Virus record (IMG/VR): IMGVR_UViG_3300031957_000171
Span: 1-55,065 of that record
Direction: 5' to 3' (one strand)
Source: a virus
DNA length: 55,065 nucleotides
In this document: one piece after another, positions 32,129-38,049 of the stretch
Position numbering within the stretch: position 1 is the stretch's first letter
How the letters are laid out: every line of letters begins with the position of its first letter
The notes under the pieces: generated by a model
The model's database searches: none
The model's input: the letters and a program-made list of their open reading frames with translations, nothing else
What the model was told of the DNA's origin: nothing
Position numbers and translations under genes: made by a program

Positions 32129-32734
32129 CTATACAGTCTCATTGTTTAAATCTCCCATTAAGTACGTTACATGGCAACGTGATACATGCTCACCATCATC
32201 ATATCTTTTAGGATATAAGTCAGCAATAAAATTGCACCAGCTATCCCATAGGTATTCACAGCCACCTAAATCTTCTAATGTTTTCAAGCACAACTCAGCT
32301 TTTCTTAAAGCTGTATCATAGCCTAGTTTCTTTGGTAGTTTGAATGTATTAGGTGAAAGTCCAAATCTTTTTAAGTTGTGAACGTCTAAACATCCAGCCT
32401 CACCTATACATAGTTGTAATATAAATCCAGCTTTAGGTAAACCTATACCATCAATAGCGGCTACATTTAATAGTTTAACTGCTAAAGGCATGGTCTTATC
32501 GTGGATAGTTTTATACAGTTCAGCCTTATGCTTAGTAGCATATGTTATGGTATCAGCCTTACTACCCCAAGCGTATTTACTTTCAATACCTTCACTTTTC
32601 ATAGAGTTAAATACAGTAGGCACTGTGTAAAATCTTTGTTGAATAGTAGAAGATACAAACAGTATCACCTCTCGTGTATGGTCAGGACTTTGCAAAGCAA
32701 AGGCTGCTATTCTTTTTTGATGGTTGCCAAACAT
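32129..32734 (-). CDS. HhH-containing protein, HhH-GPD glycosylase-like
   Basis: 201 aa. The helix-hairpin-helix segment LLNVAAIDGIGLPKAGFILQ is followed by GEAGCLDVHNLKRFGL. The HhH followed by a conserved Asp in a DxHxxR context is the arrangement of DNA glycosylases such as MutY/OGG. I see no catalytic Lys or Fe-S cluster. It may act on uracil or damaged bases, or simply bind DNA. The other parts are not recognised. Confidence 0.5.
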   Translation of the reverse strand: MFGNHQKRIAAFALQSPDHTREVILFVSSTIQQRFYTVPTVFNSMKSEGIESKYAWGSKADTITYATKHKAELYKTIHDKTMPLAVKLLNVAAIDGIGLPKAGFILQLCIGEAGCLDVHNLKRFGLSPNTFKLPKKLGYDTALRKAELCLKTLEDLGGCEYLWDSWCNFIADLYPKRYDDGEHVSRCHVTYLMGDLNNETV

Positions 32735-32756
32735 ATTCTAATTCCTTTAATTAACG

Positions 32757-32790
32757 CCCCGTAGTATCGTAAAAACTCTACTACGGGGCT
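32757..32790 (-). repeat. Conserved-loop hairpin, copy 2
   Basis: Perfect 11-bp stem GCCCCGTAGTA (32757-32767) with TACTACGGGGC (32780-32790) around the 12-base loop TCGTAAAAACTC. It lies between two small genes. The stem differs from the other copies, but pairing is kept. Confidence 0.75.
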
Positions 32791-32796
32791 TATTAA

Positions 32797-32985
32797 TTAA
32801 CTTTTAATACTAAACACTGGGTTAGCTGTCTCACCAAACCTGTTAGCATTAAAAACTTTCATGTATAGGCTACGCTTTCTGAAGTGAATGCCTAAGAAAC
32901 TTTTCCCAAGGCTAAAGCCATACCTGTTTTGTACTAGACGTGCCTTAGTTGATTTACCTAGTCCGGTTTTGTTAATAAGTTGCAT
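32797..32985 (-). CDS. Hypothetical basic protein, 62 aa
   Basis: Lys/Arg-rich beta-like protein (MQLINKTGLGKSTKARLVQN, then FLGIHFRKRSLYMKVFNANR). The stop lies next to hairpin copy 2. It shares one base with the next gene's stop. It could bind nucleic acid. No family. Confidence 0.5.
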   Translation of the reverse strand: MQLINKTGLGKSTKARLVQNRYGFSLGKSFLGIHFRKRSLYMKVFNANRFGETANPVFSIKS

Positions 32986-33197
32986 TAGTTTGCCCTCTGT
33001 GATGTTGCGGTGCCTTCAGGTAAGGCATCAGCGTTCTTAATGACTTTGAAAAACTCGTTACCGTTCTTTGCCAAGCCACGTATTCTGATAGCGTTGCCAG
33101 CCTCTACAGCAGCCTTGAATAGGCTGTTATCACCCTTTTCCTTTTGTTTTATTTCTACCCATTTCTTATCTTGGTAAACGTCAAATGCTTTAGACAT
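32985..33197 (-). CDS. Hypothetical protein, 70 aa
   Basis: Starts MSKAFDVYQDKKWVEIKQKE; the middle AVEAGNAIRIRGLAKNGNEF is a beta-rich basic surface. The stop and next start overlap by one base. Function unknown. Confidence 0.5.
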   Translation of the reverse strand: MSKAFDVYQDKKWVEIKQKEKGDNSLFKAAVEAGNAIRIRGLAKNGNEFFKVIKNADALPEGTATSQRAN

Positions 33198-33221
33198 GTG
33201 TAACCTCTTTGGTCGTTGTAT

Positions 33222-33240
33222 GCTGCTACACCCTAGCAGC
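33222..33240 (-). repeat. Short perfect hairpin upstream of a small gene
   Basis: GCTGCTA (33222-33228), loop CACCC, TAGCAGC (33234-33240): a 7-bp stem in the leader of the gene starting at 33197. No U-run. Confidence 0.5.
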
Positions 33241-33270
33241 GTGGGCTAGATAATTCATACCTAATAGATA

Positions 33271-33301
33271 CCCTTTAGTATCACTATGTTCTACTAAAGG
33301 G
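33271..33301 (-). repeat. Conserved-loop hairpin, copy 3
   Basis: Perfect 10-bp stem CCCTTTAGTA (33271-33280) with TACTAAAGGG (33292-33301) and the 11-base loop TCACTATGTTC, identical to the loop of copy 4. It sits between two small early genes. Confidence 0.75.
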
Positions 33302-33326
33302 CATCAATTAGCCATCAATTTTATTC

Positions 33327-33545
33327 TCATGTTATCCAATCCAATGCGCCATTGAGATACTGATTCATCTCTTTACCTGACATGCGTGGTGTTGCATGGT
33401 GTGAACCTTTATAGTTTACCAAACAATAACCTCCATAGCATTCAGCATAATCTAAATTCACATAAGAAGATTCATGCAACTTCAACTTAGCATTAAGTTG
33501 ATCTAATTTAGCCTGTAAAGTTTTCTTTGTGATACGATTAGTCAT
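33327..33545 (-). CDS. Hypothetical protein, 72 aa
   Basis: Helical basic N terminus (MTNRITKKTLQAKLDQLNAK), then ECYGGYCLVNYKGSHHATPR and a C-terminal helix. The region GxYxLxxxxGSHxxTPxxSxKEMxxYL is familiar from short early proteins of marine phages; function unknown. The stop is 25 bases from hairpin copy 3. Confidence 0.6.
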   Translation of the reverse strand: MTNRITKKTLQAKLDQLNAKLKLHESSYVNLDYAECYGGYCLVNYKGSHHATPRMSGKEMNQYLNGALDWIT

Positions 33546-33549
33546 GTTA

Positions 33550-33741
33550 TTATCCTTTGTAAGATGTAATGTAGTCTAGGCAAGCTATGCAAGCTGTTAT
33601 GATAACAGCACCTATAACAATAAGCAATGTTGATATATAAATATCAAAGGGCAATAGAATGCCGCTGACTATTAAGAATAGTGCTACTAACATTCCGAAT
33701 ACCGTAACTGCTAATAGAATAGTATTTCTAACAAGTGTCAT
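33550..33741 (-). CDS. Small two-span membrane protein, 63 aa
   Basis: Two hydrophobic helices (about 4-27 and 33-55: NTILLAVTVFGMLVALFLIV and IYISTLLIVIGAVIITACIA). An early membrane protein of this kind could block superinfection or alter host membranes, but this is a guess. Four bases separate it from the next gene. Confidence 0.6.
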   Translation of the reverse strand: MTLVRNTILLAVTVFGMLVALFLIVSGILLPFDIYISTLLIVIGAVIITACIACLDYITSYKG

Positions 33742-33764
33742 GTCAATTACCTTTCTTAATTAAC

Positions 33765-33797
33765 GCCCTGTAGTATCACTATGTTCTACTACAGGGC
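33765..33797 (-). repeat. Conserved-loop hairpin, copy 4
   Basis: Perfect 11-bp stem GCCCTGTAGTA (33765-33775) with TACTACAGGGC (33787-33797) and the same 11-base loop as copy 3. TTAATTA-type inverted flanks extend the pairing beyond an internal loop. Confidence 0.75.
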
Positions 33798-33803
33798 TAA
33801 TAA

Positions 33804-33977
33804 TTAACTTCCAAAAACCTGATATCTTACTTCGTCGCAATCGTCATGAGTTGACACGTAAAAACCTTTTTGGGTGTACAAGTCAACTCCAGTTCCTCCT
33901 GTGGAGGGATAAGCAATCAGCCCATCAGTTGCCATATCAAGCTCTGCTTGGAGGTAGGTTATGTCGTTGATCTTCAT
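33804..33977 (-). CDS. First gene of the leftward unit, 57 aa, unknown
   Basis: ATG at 33977, with GGAG upstream. The product MKINDITYLQAELDMATDGL, then YPSTGGTGVDLYTQKGFYVS and an acidic end (THDDCDEVRYQVFGS), looks compact and foldable. It is the gene nearest to the control region and so likely the earliest expressed. No family recognised. Confidence 0.55.
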   Translation of the reverse strand: MKINDITYLQAELDMATDGLIAYPSTGGTGVDLYTQKGFYVSTHDDCDEVRYQVFGS

Positions 33978-34013
33978 GGTAAAACTCCGTTGGTTGAGGT
34001 TGGTAGTTATAAT

Positions 34014-34064
34014 CTAATTAATCTCTTTAGTATCGTAAGATACTCTACTAAAGATATTAATTAG
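34014..34064 (-). repeat. Conserved-loop hairpin, copy 5
   Basis: 19-bp arms (34014-34032 with 34046-34064, one mismatch) enclose the same 13-base loop TCGTAAGATACTC as copy 1. It lies in the control region upstream of the first leftward gene, so it would be in the 5' leader of the whole early message. Confidence 0.75.
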
Positions 34065-34080
34065 TATATCGTCTCTGCTT

Positions 34081-34138
34081 TGTCAAGCCTCTCGTCAAAA
34101 TGCTTTGCATTTCGTCACGGCACCTTTGGTGCTTGACA
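34081..34138. promoter_or_regulatory. Inverted TTGACA boxes, possible divergent promoter or operator
   Basis: TGTCAAGC (34081-34088) and GCTTGACA (34131-34138) form a perfect 8-bp inverted repeat, each arm containing a consensus -35 box pointing outward. The -10 elements at normal spacing are poor in both directions (leftward TATACT is only 12 bp away). It may be an operator or an activator-dependent promoter. Confidence 0.35.
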
Positions 34139-34292
34139 TGGTGCAATGTGTTGGATTGTGTAACAATCACAACGACTTAGCATGGTTTGCCAAGAGTTTA
34201 CGTAGTAAGCCAATCTGCCATACCATCCCTCTTCGGGATGATTTACGTAGTAACTGTGACAAATTTGCAACAGTTTGGCTGAAGTTTCCTTA

Positions 34293-34343
34293 CTAACTCT
34301 TTGTAAAGTCTTCGTAAGAACTTAGACTTTACTACAGAGTTAG
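34293..34343. repeat. Long imperfect hairpin in control region
   Basis: Arms 34293-34311 and 34324-34343 pair over 17 bp with one small internal loop (CTAACTCT with AGAGTTAG, GTAAAGTCT with AGACTTTAC). The 12-base loop contains TCGTAAGA, also found in the loops of hairpin copies 1 and 5. Confidence 0.6.
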
Positions 34344-34367
34344 ATAGGGACTCCTACGGAGTCCTAT
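34344..34367. repeat. GC-rich hairpin in control region
   Basis: GACTCC-TAC-GGAGTC (34349-34363), extended by further pairs with one bulge to 34344-34367. It follows the long hairpin directly. No U-run on either strand. Confidence 0.5.
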
Positions 34368-34567
34368 GTGACACATCGTCGCACTATGTAGTGGGGGTAG
34401 GGGGAAAAACGCACCCGCATGTATATATATATATAACACCTATGACATATATTTAGAAAATAACTCGGACTTCTAATCAAAATAAAAATGGCTGCGGCTG
34501 TAAAGTACGATCTGCGCCTATTAAGTTACTTTAATATATATTATTTATATTTATTTTAACTTTATAG

Positions 34568-34596
34568 TTGTACTATAGAATTATATAGTGTATAAT
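34568..34596 (+). promoter_or_regulatory. Sigma70-like promoter for terL, leaderless arrangement
   Basis: TTGTAC (34568-34573), 17-bp spacer, perfect TATAAT (34591-34596). Transcription should start about 34603, at the ATG (34604). No ribosome site lies before the ATG, so the terminase message is probably leaderless. Confidence 0.7.
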
Positions 34597-34603
34597 AGTA
34601 ACT

Positions 34604-36148
34604 ATGGAGTTACTAGAGAATACTAATGAGTACCTACAACCCTACATTAACTTAAAGGGACTGTTAGATACTAAGATAGAACAAGACTGTAAAGATGATT
34701 TCCTGACATTCGTCAAAGTCATGGCACCTATGATGGTGTCTGACTGGAAGATGGGTCGTCATATTGAAGTTATATCAAATAAATTAAAAGATTTAGAGAA
34801 TGGTAAGATAAAACGACTGATGGTCTTTCTTCCACCACGGTCTTCTAAGTCTGTTATCTGCTCTAAGCTCTTCCCAGCTTGGTATATTGGTAGAAATCCT
34901 GCACATGAGATACTGACTGTCTCCCATAGTGACCAATTGTCCAGTGATTTTGGTAGGTCTGTCCGTGATGTGGTGGGTACTGAAGAGTTTGAGAAGATAT
35001 TTAAAGGAGTCTCTTTAAGAAGCGACGTCAGAGCTGCTGGTAAGTGGAAGACAAACCACAATGGGTCTTACTATGCAGCTGGTGTGCGTTCACAGATAGC
35101 TGGACGTGGTGCTCACATAGCTATACTGGATGATGTGATGTCTGAAGAGGACGCCATTAGTGCTTCAGGCAGGAGATACATCAAGGAATGGTATCCAGCG
35201 GGGCTTAGAACCCGCATCATGCCCAATGGGGCTATAGTAATTATTAATACACGCTACCACTATGATGATCTCTGTGGTTGGTTGTTAAAACAACAAGAGA
35301 ATATGGGAGAGTTTGAAACAATCCCATGGGAAGTAATTAGAATACCTGCATGGGTTGACGAAGAAGCAGCAGAATTGCTTGACTTACCTGTAGGCTCTAG
35401 TTACTTTCCCGAATGGAAGTCCGATGAAGTCTTACGCATGGATGAGAGTGAGATCAAAGCCTCCAATGGCAGTAGATACTGGAATGCTCTCTACATGCAA
35501 GACCCCACACCTGAAGAGGGTGGTATTATTAAGAAGAAATGGTTGAAATACTGGGATGATGAAGAACCACCTAGCTGTGATTTTATAATTCAAACATATG
35601 ATACTGCTTTCTCTACACGGACTACAGCTGACTACAGTGTTATCCAGACATGGGGTATATTCTCCATGTATAACCAAGATGATAATGGTTTAGAAGACTT
35701 AACCCCTAACTTAATCTTGCTAGGGAACATTAGAGGTAGGTTTGAGTACCCAGAACTAAGAAGGATTACTCAGAAACTGTATGATGAGCATAGACCAGAT
35801 GTGTGTATGGTTGAGAAGAAAGCCAGTGGACAGTCTTTGTTACAGGATATGCGTAGGAGTGGTCTCCCTGTAATGGAGTACACACCAGACAGGGATAAGG
35901 TATCCAGAGTGTACTCAGCTTCTCCAATCATTGAGGCTGGTAGAATGTGGATACCAAGTAAAAAGAAGTGGTCAGATGAATTAGTAGAGGAATTACTTAG
36001 GTTCCCCAATGCTGCTCACGATGACCAAGTAGATGCAATGACAATGGCTATCCACTACATGAAAGAGTCTTGGCATCTAACACATCCAGATGATCCAGAC
36101 CTTGAAGACTCACCACCAACTAAAAAGAAAACTTACTGGTCTTTCTAA
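34604..36148 (+). CDS. terL: Terminase large subunit
   Basis: 514 aa. The ATPase domain has Walker A-like LPPRSSKSV (residues 76-84, Ser in place of the usual Gly before Lys), coupling region ILTVSHSDQLSSDFGRSVRD and Walker B HIAILDDVMS. The RNase H-like nuclease domain has IIQTYDTAFS (first Asp), MVEKKASGQSLLQD and AAHDDQVDAMTMAI (last Asp). It packages DNA into the prohead with the TerS hexamer or ring. It is the first gene of the rightward unit, under its own promoter. The start is read from the leaderless ATG. Confidence 0.95.
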   Translation: MELLENTNEYLQPYINLKGLLDTKIEQDCKDDFLTFVKVMAPMMVSDWKMGRHIEVISNKLKDLENGKIKRLMVFLPPRSSKSVICSKLFPAWYIGRNPAHEILTVSHSDQLSSDFGRSVRDVVGTEEFEKIFKGVSLRSDVRAAGKWKTNHNGSYYAAGVRSQIAGRGAHIAILDDVMSEEDAISASGRRYIKEWYPAGLRTRIMPNGAIVIINTRYHYDDLCGWLLKQQENMGEFETIPWEVIRIPAWVDEEAAELLDLPVGSSYFPEWKSDEVLRMDESEIKASNGSRYWNALYMQDPTPEEGGIIKKKWLKYWDDEEPPSCDFIIQTYDTAFSTRTTADYSVIQTWGIFSMYNQDDNGLEDLTPNLILLGNIRGRFEYPELRRITQKLYDEHRPDVCMVEKKASGQSLLQDMRRSGLPVMEYTPDRDKVSRVYSASPIIEAGRMWIPSKKKWSDELVEELLRFPNAAHDDQVDAMTMAIHYMKESWHLTHPDDPDLEDSPPTKKKTYWSF

Positions 36149-36174
36149 AAAACGTAGTTTTACTACATTTAAAT

Positions 36175-36203
36175 TTGGATAACAATAAAAAGTATGGTAT
36201 AAT
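36175..36203 (+). promoter_or_regulatory. Sigma70-like promoter for the acyltransferase gene
   Basis: TTGGAT (36175-36180), 17-bp spacer, TATAAT (36198-36203) with extended TGG. The 16 bases 36190-36205 (AAGTATGGTATAATAG) recur at 41348-41363. The ATG at 36207 is so close that transcription would begin at or just inside the start codon. A small hairpin (36154-36166) lies upstream, after terL. Confidence 0.65.
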
Positions 36204-36206
36204 AGA

Positions 36207-36611
36207 ATGGTAAGTGAATTAGAAAAAGTATTGCTTATATTATCATTGTCTAACAGACATGAGAATTGGAATGTGAAAGATATACAGAGATTGGTTATAC
36301 CGCCACTAAAATTAAACCAATACAGAATATATATAGATGAAGAAGTTCCGCTGTGTTATGCAAGCTGGGCAATGTTTCCAAAAGAAGCTGACGAAGGTTA
36401 TAAAAATAAAACCAGAAAGATTCAACCAAAAGACTGGGATAGTGGGAATAACCTTTGGCTGGTAGATGTGATATGTCCTTTTGGAGGTACACGTAGTGCA
36501 ATTAAAAGATTAGACACTTTAAGAAAAGAACTGGGATTACCAGATAAAGTAAATTTTTATAGAGGCAAACGGTTGGGGAGCAATAGAGTAAATAATGTTA
36601 CACGAATTTAA
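36207..36611 (+). CDS. HlyC/RTX toxin-activating lysine acyltransferase homologue
   Basis: 134 aa. It aligns along its length with toxin-activating acyltransferases: [20 protein letters not shown] near the start, [34 protein letters not shown] and a closing [11 protein letters not shown]. His18 and Asp87 sit where HlyC has catalytic His23 and Asp92. HlyC moves a fatty acyl chain from acyl carrier protein to internal lysines of pro-haemolysin. There is no RTX toxin here (no GGxGxDxUx nonapeptides). Its stop overlaps the next gene by 17 bp, so that protein, the portal or another virion protein are candidate substrates. Confidence 0.85.
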   Translation: MVSELEKVLLILSLSNRHENWNVKDIQRLVIPPLKLNQYRIYIDEEVPLCYASWAMFPKEADEGYKNKTRKIQPKDWDSGNNLWLVDVICPFGGTRSAIKRLDTLRKELGLPDKVNFYRGKRLGSNRVNNVTRI

Positions 36612-38049
36612 AAGACCAATGTGGAATGACGGTTACTCTAAGGAGCAGCCTTGGCTTAACTATTTTAATAGCTACGAACGTACGCACTGTTGCTTTGAGG
36701 GTGATCCTGAGGGTGATGAGAGTGGTGGTGATGATGACATCACGAGTGGTGGCACTGGAACTAGCACTGGAACTGGCACTGGCACTGGAACTGGCACTGG
36801 CACTGGTAGTGGCACTGGTAGTGGCACTGGTGTTGGTACAGGTAGTGGCACTGGTGTTGAGGACGAAATAGTAGATGTCGCACCTGAGGGCTTTTCAATT
36901 GGGCCGGGTACTGGTGGTGGCACTGGAACTGGTGGCACTGGAACTGGTGGCACTGGAACTGGTGGCACTGGAACTGGTGGCACTGGAACTGGTGGCACTG
37001 GTGGTGGTTGGGGTGAACCTGACATTCCCAATCCCGAAGATTTTTCATGGTCTGCATCCAAAGGTTTTACTGCGCCTTCCGTAACATCGGCAACTACAGC
37101 CGATGATTTGGAAACAATCGGAGTAGACAATATTACAGACTTAGCTACAATGCAAGCTATGTATAATAATCCTGATGCTTATGGTGTAGGTTATAATGAT
37201 TTTGTAGACATGGGTTATTTTGAAAAGGCTGCAGCTGCGGATTATGAACGGGAGAAAGCTGCTGCTGCTGCCCTTCAAGCCTCTTATAGAGATAAAGGTA
37301 AGGATGTTACTATAAGTGTAAATAAAGATGGTCTTTATAACTATACGGGTAAAGACGCATTTTCAGTCGGATACAGCGAGATGGGTAAGGGTGCTGAACT
37401 TCTAGGACGAAATTTTGGCATTGGAAGTGTTGTGGATGGTTTTAACAGAGCATTTGGAACAACTGACGAAAAAGCCGGAATAAGTACGGTTGCTGGGGGC
37501 GAGTATTATGGAGGCTTGCGAGAAGAAGATATAACTTCTGAACAAATAGAAGCTTCTAGGGGAGGATCTAATTCTAGTGATGGTCAATCTGATTCTAGTG
37601 ATGATCAATCTACTTCACAACAAAATGAAGATGACACTTTTGGAGAAGATGAACCTGATGAAGGTGTAGACGATACAGATACAGATACAGAGACATCTAC
37701 AACAGAATCTGAAGAAGAAGAAGAAGCACCAGAAACTGCTATGGAAGCATACTTTAGAAAATTAGGAATTGCCAGCCCTGCCCTTACCGTTCCTTCTACT
37801 TCTCCCTCTTATTTTCAAGGGTATCCTTCTTACTTACCACCAACAGGACCAGCCGCTAATGCAGCTTATCGCAGAAAATTAGCATTAAGAACTCCTAGAT
37901 ATCAGGAACCTTCAGGAACAAATCCTAGTATTGCTACATATGCAGCAGCATATGGAATACCATATACAGAAGCTGCCAAGAAGTTTGCACCACCAAGTGT
38001 CCCCGCAATGGGTGGTGGTGGTCTTCGTAGTTTGATGGAGTATAAATAA
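36595..38049 (+). CDS. Gly/Thr-repeat and acidic low-complexity protein, unknown
   Basis: 484 aa. A short aromatic N terminus ([20 protein letters not shown]) is followed by a long GTG/GSG repeat (about residues 50-145, units such as GGTGT). Next comes a helical middle ([20 protein letters not shown]), a Ser/Asp/Glu-rich segment ([20 protein letters not shown]) and a C-terminal part with SLMEYK at the end. It starts inside the acyltransferase gene and its stop overlaps the portal start. It may be an internal head protein or an acylation substrate; neither is shown. Confidence 0.6.
   Translation: MLHEFKRPMWNDGYSKEQPWLNYFNSYERTHCCFEGDPEGDESGGDDDITSGGTGTSTGTGTGTGTGTGTGSGTGSGTGVGTGSGTGVEDEIVDVAPEGFSIGPGTGGGTGTGGTGTGGTGTGGTGTGGTGTGGTGGGWGEPDIPNPEDFSWSASKGFTAPSVTSATTADDLETIGVDNITDLATMQAMYNNPDAYGVGYNDFVDMGYFEKAAAADYEREKAAAAALQASYRDKGKDVTISVNKDGLYNYTGKDAFSVGYSEMGKGAELLGRNFGIGSVVDGFNRAFGTTDEKAGISTVAGGEYYGGLREEDITSEQIEASRGGSNSSDGQSDSSDDQSTSQQNEDDTFGEDEPDEGVDDTDTDTETSTTESEEEEEAPETAMEAYFRKLGIASPALTVPSTSPSYFQGYPSYLPPTGPAANAAYRRKLALRTPRYQEPSGTNPSIATYAAAYGIPYTEAAKKFAPPSVPAMGGGGLRSLMEYK
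36741..37013 (+). repeat. GC-rich tandem repeat inside the 484-aa gene
   Basis: Six-base and 15-base units based on GGCACTGG/GGAACTGGT are repeated many times; the cleanest stretch is at 36912-37010. Both strands stay open in several frames here, which produces spurious ORFs. The repeat can change length by slippage, so the protein may vary between strains. Confidence 0.85.

Larger units (their letters stand above)
33978..34603. other. Divergent control region without genes
   Basis: About 625 bp with no convincing gene. It holds hairpin copy 5, an inverted repeat of TTGACA-type boxes (34081-34138), a palindrome GATTGT-GTA-ACAATC (34154-34168), and two copies of TTTACGTAGTAA (34197-34208, 34242-34253). 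Further hairpins occur at 34120-34132, 34224-34240, 34293-34343 and 34344-34367. A G-rich tract (34393-34404), a TA microsatellite (34422-34435) and the terL promoter complete it. It may combine early promoters with an origin or packaging site. Confidence 0.6.

Noticed and set aside
34063-34086. Leftward promoter from TTGACA and TATACT upstream of the first early gene
   Set aside because: The spacer is only 12 bp and no good -10 lies at 16-18 bp, so I list it only as part of the inverted repeat.
36741-37013. GTG repeat considered as an RTX calcium-binding repeat
   Set aside because: It lacks the GGxGxDxUx nonapeptide; the nearby HlyC-like gene alone does not make it an RTX toxin.
36672-37130. 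Long minus-strand open frames opposite the GTG repeat (152 and 98 aa)
   Set aside because: They are Pro/Val or Gln/Cys/His repeats produced by the low-complexity DNA of the plus-strand gene; no ribosome site and no neighbours on that strand.
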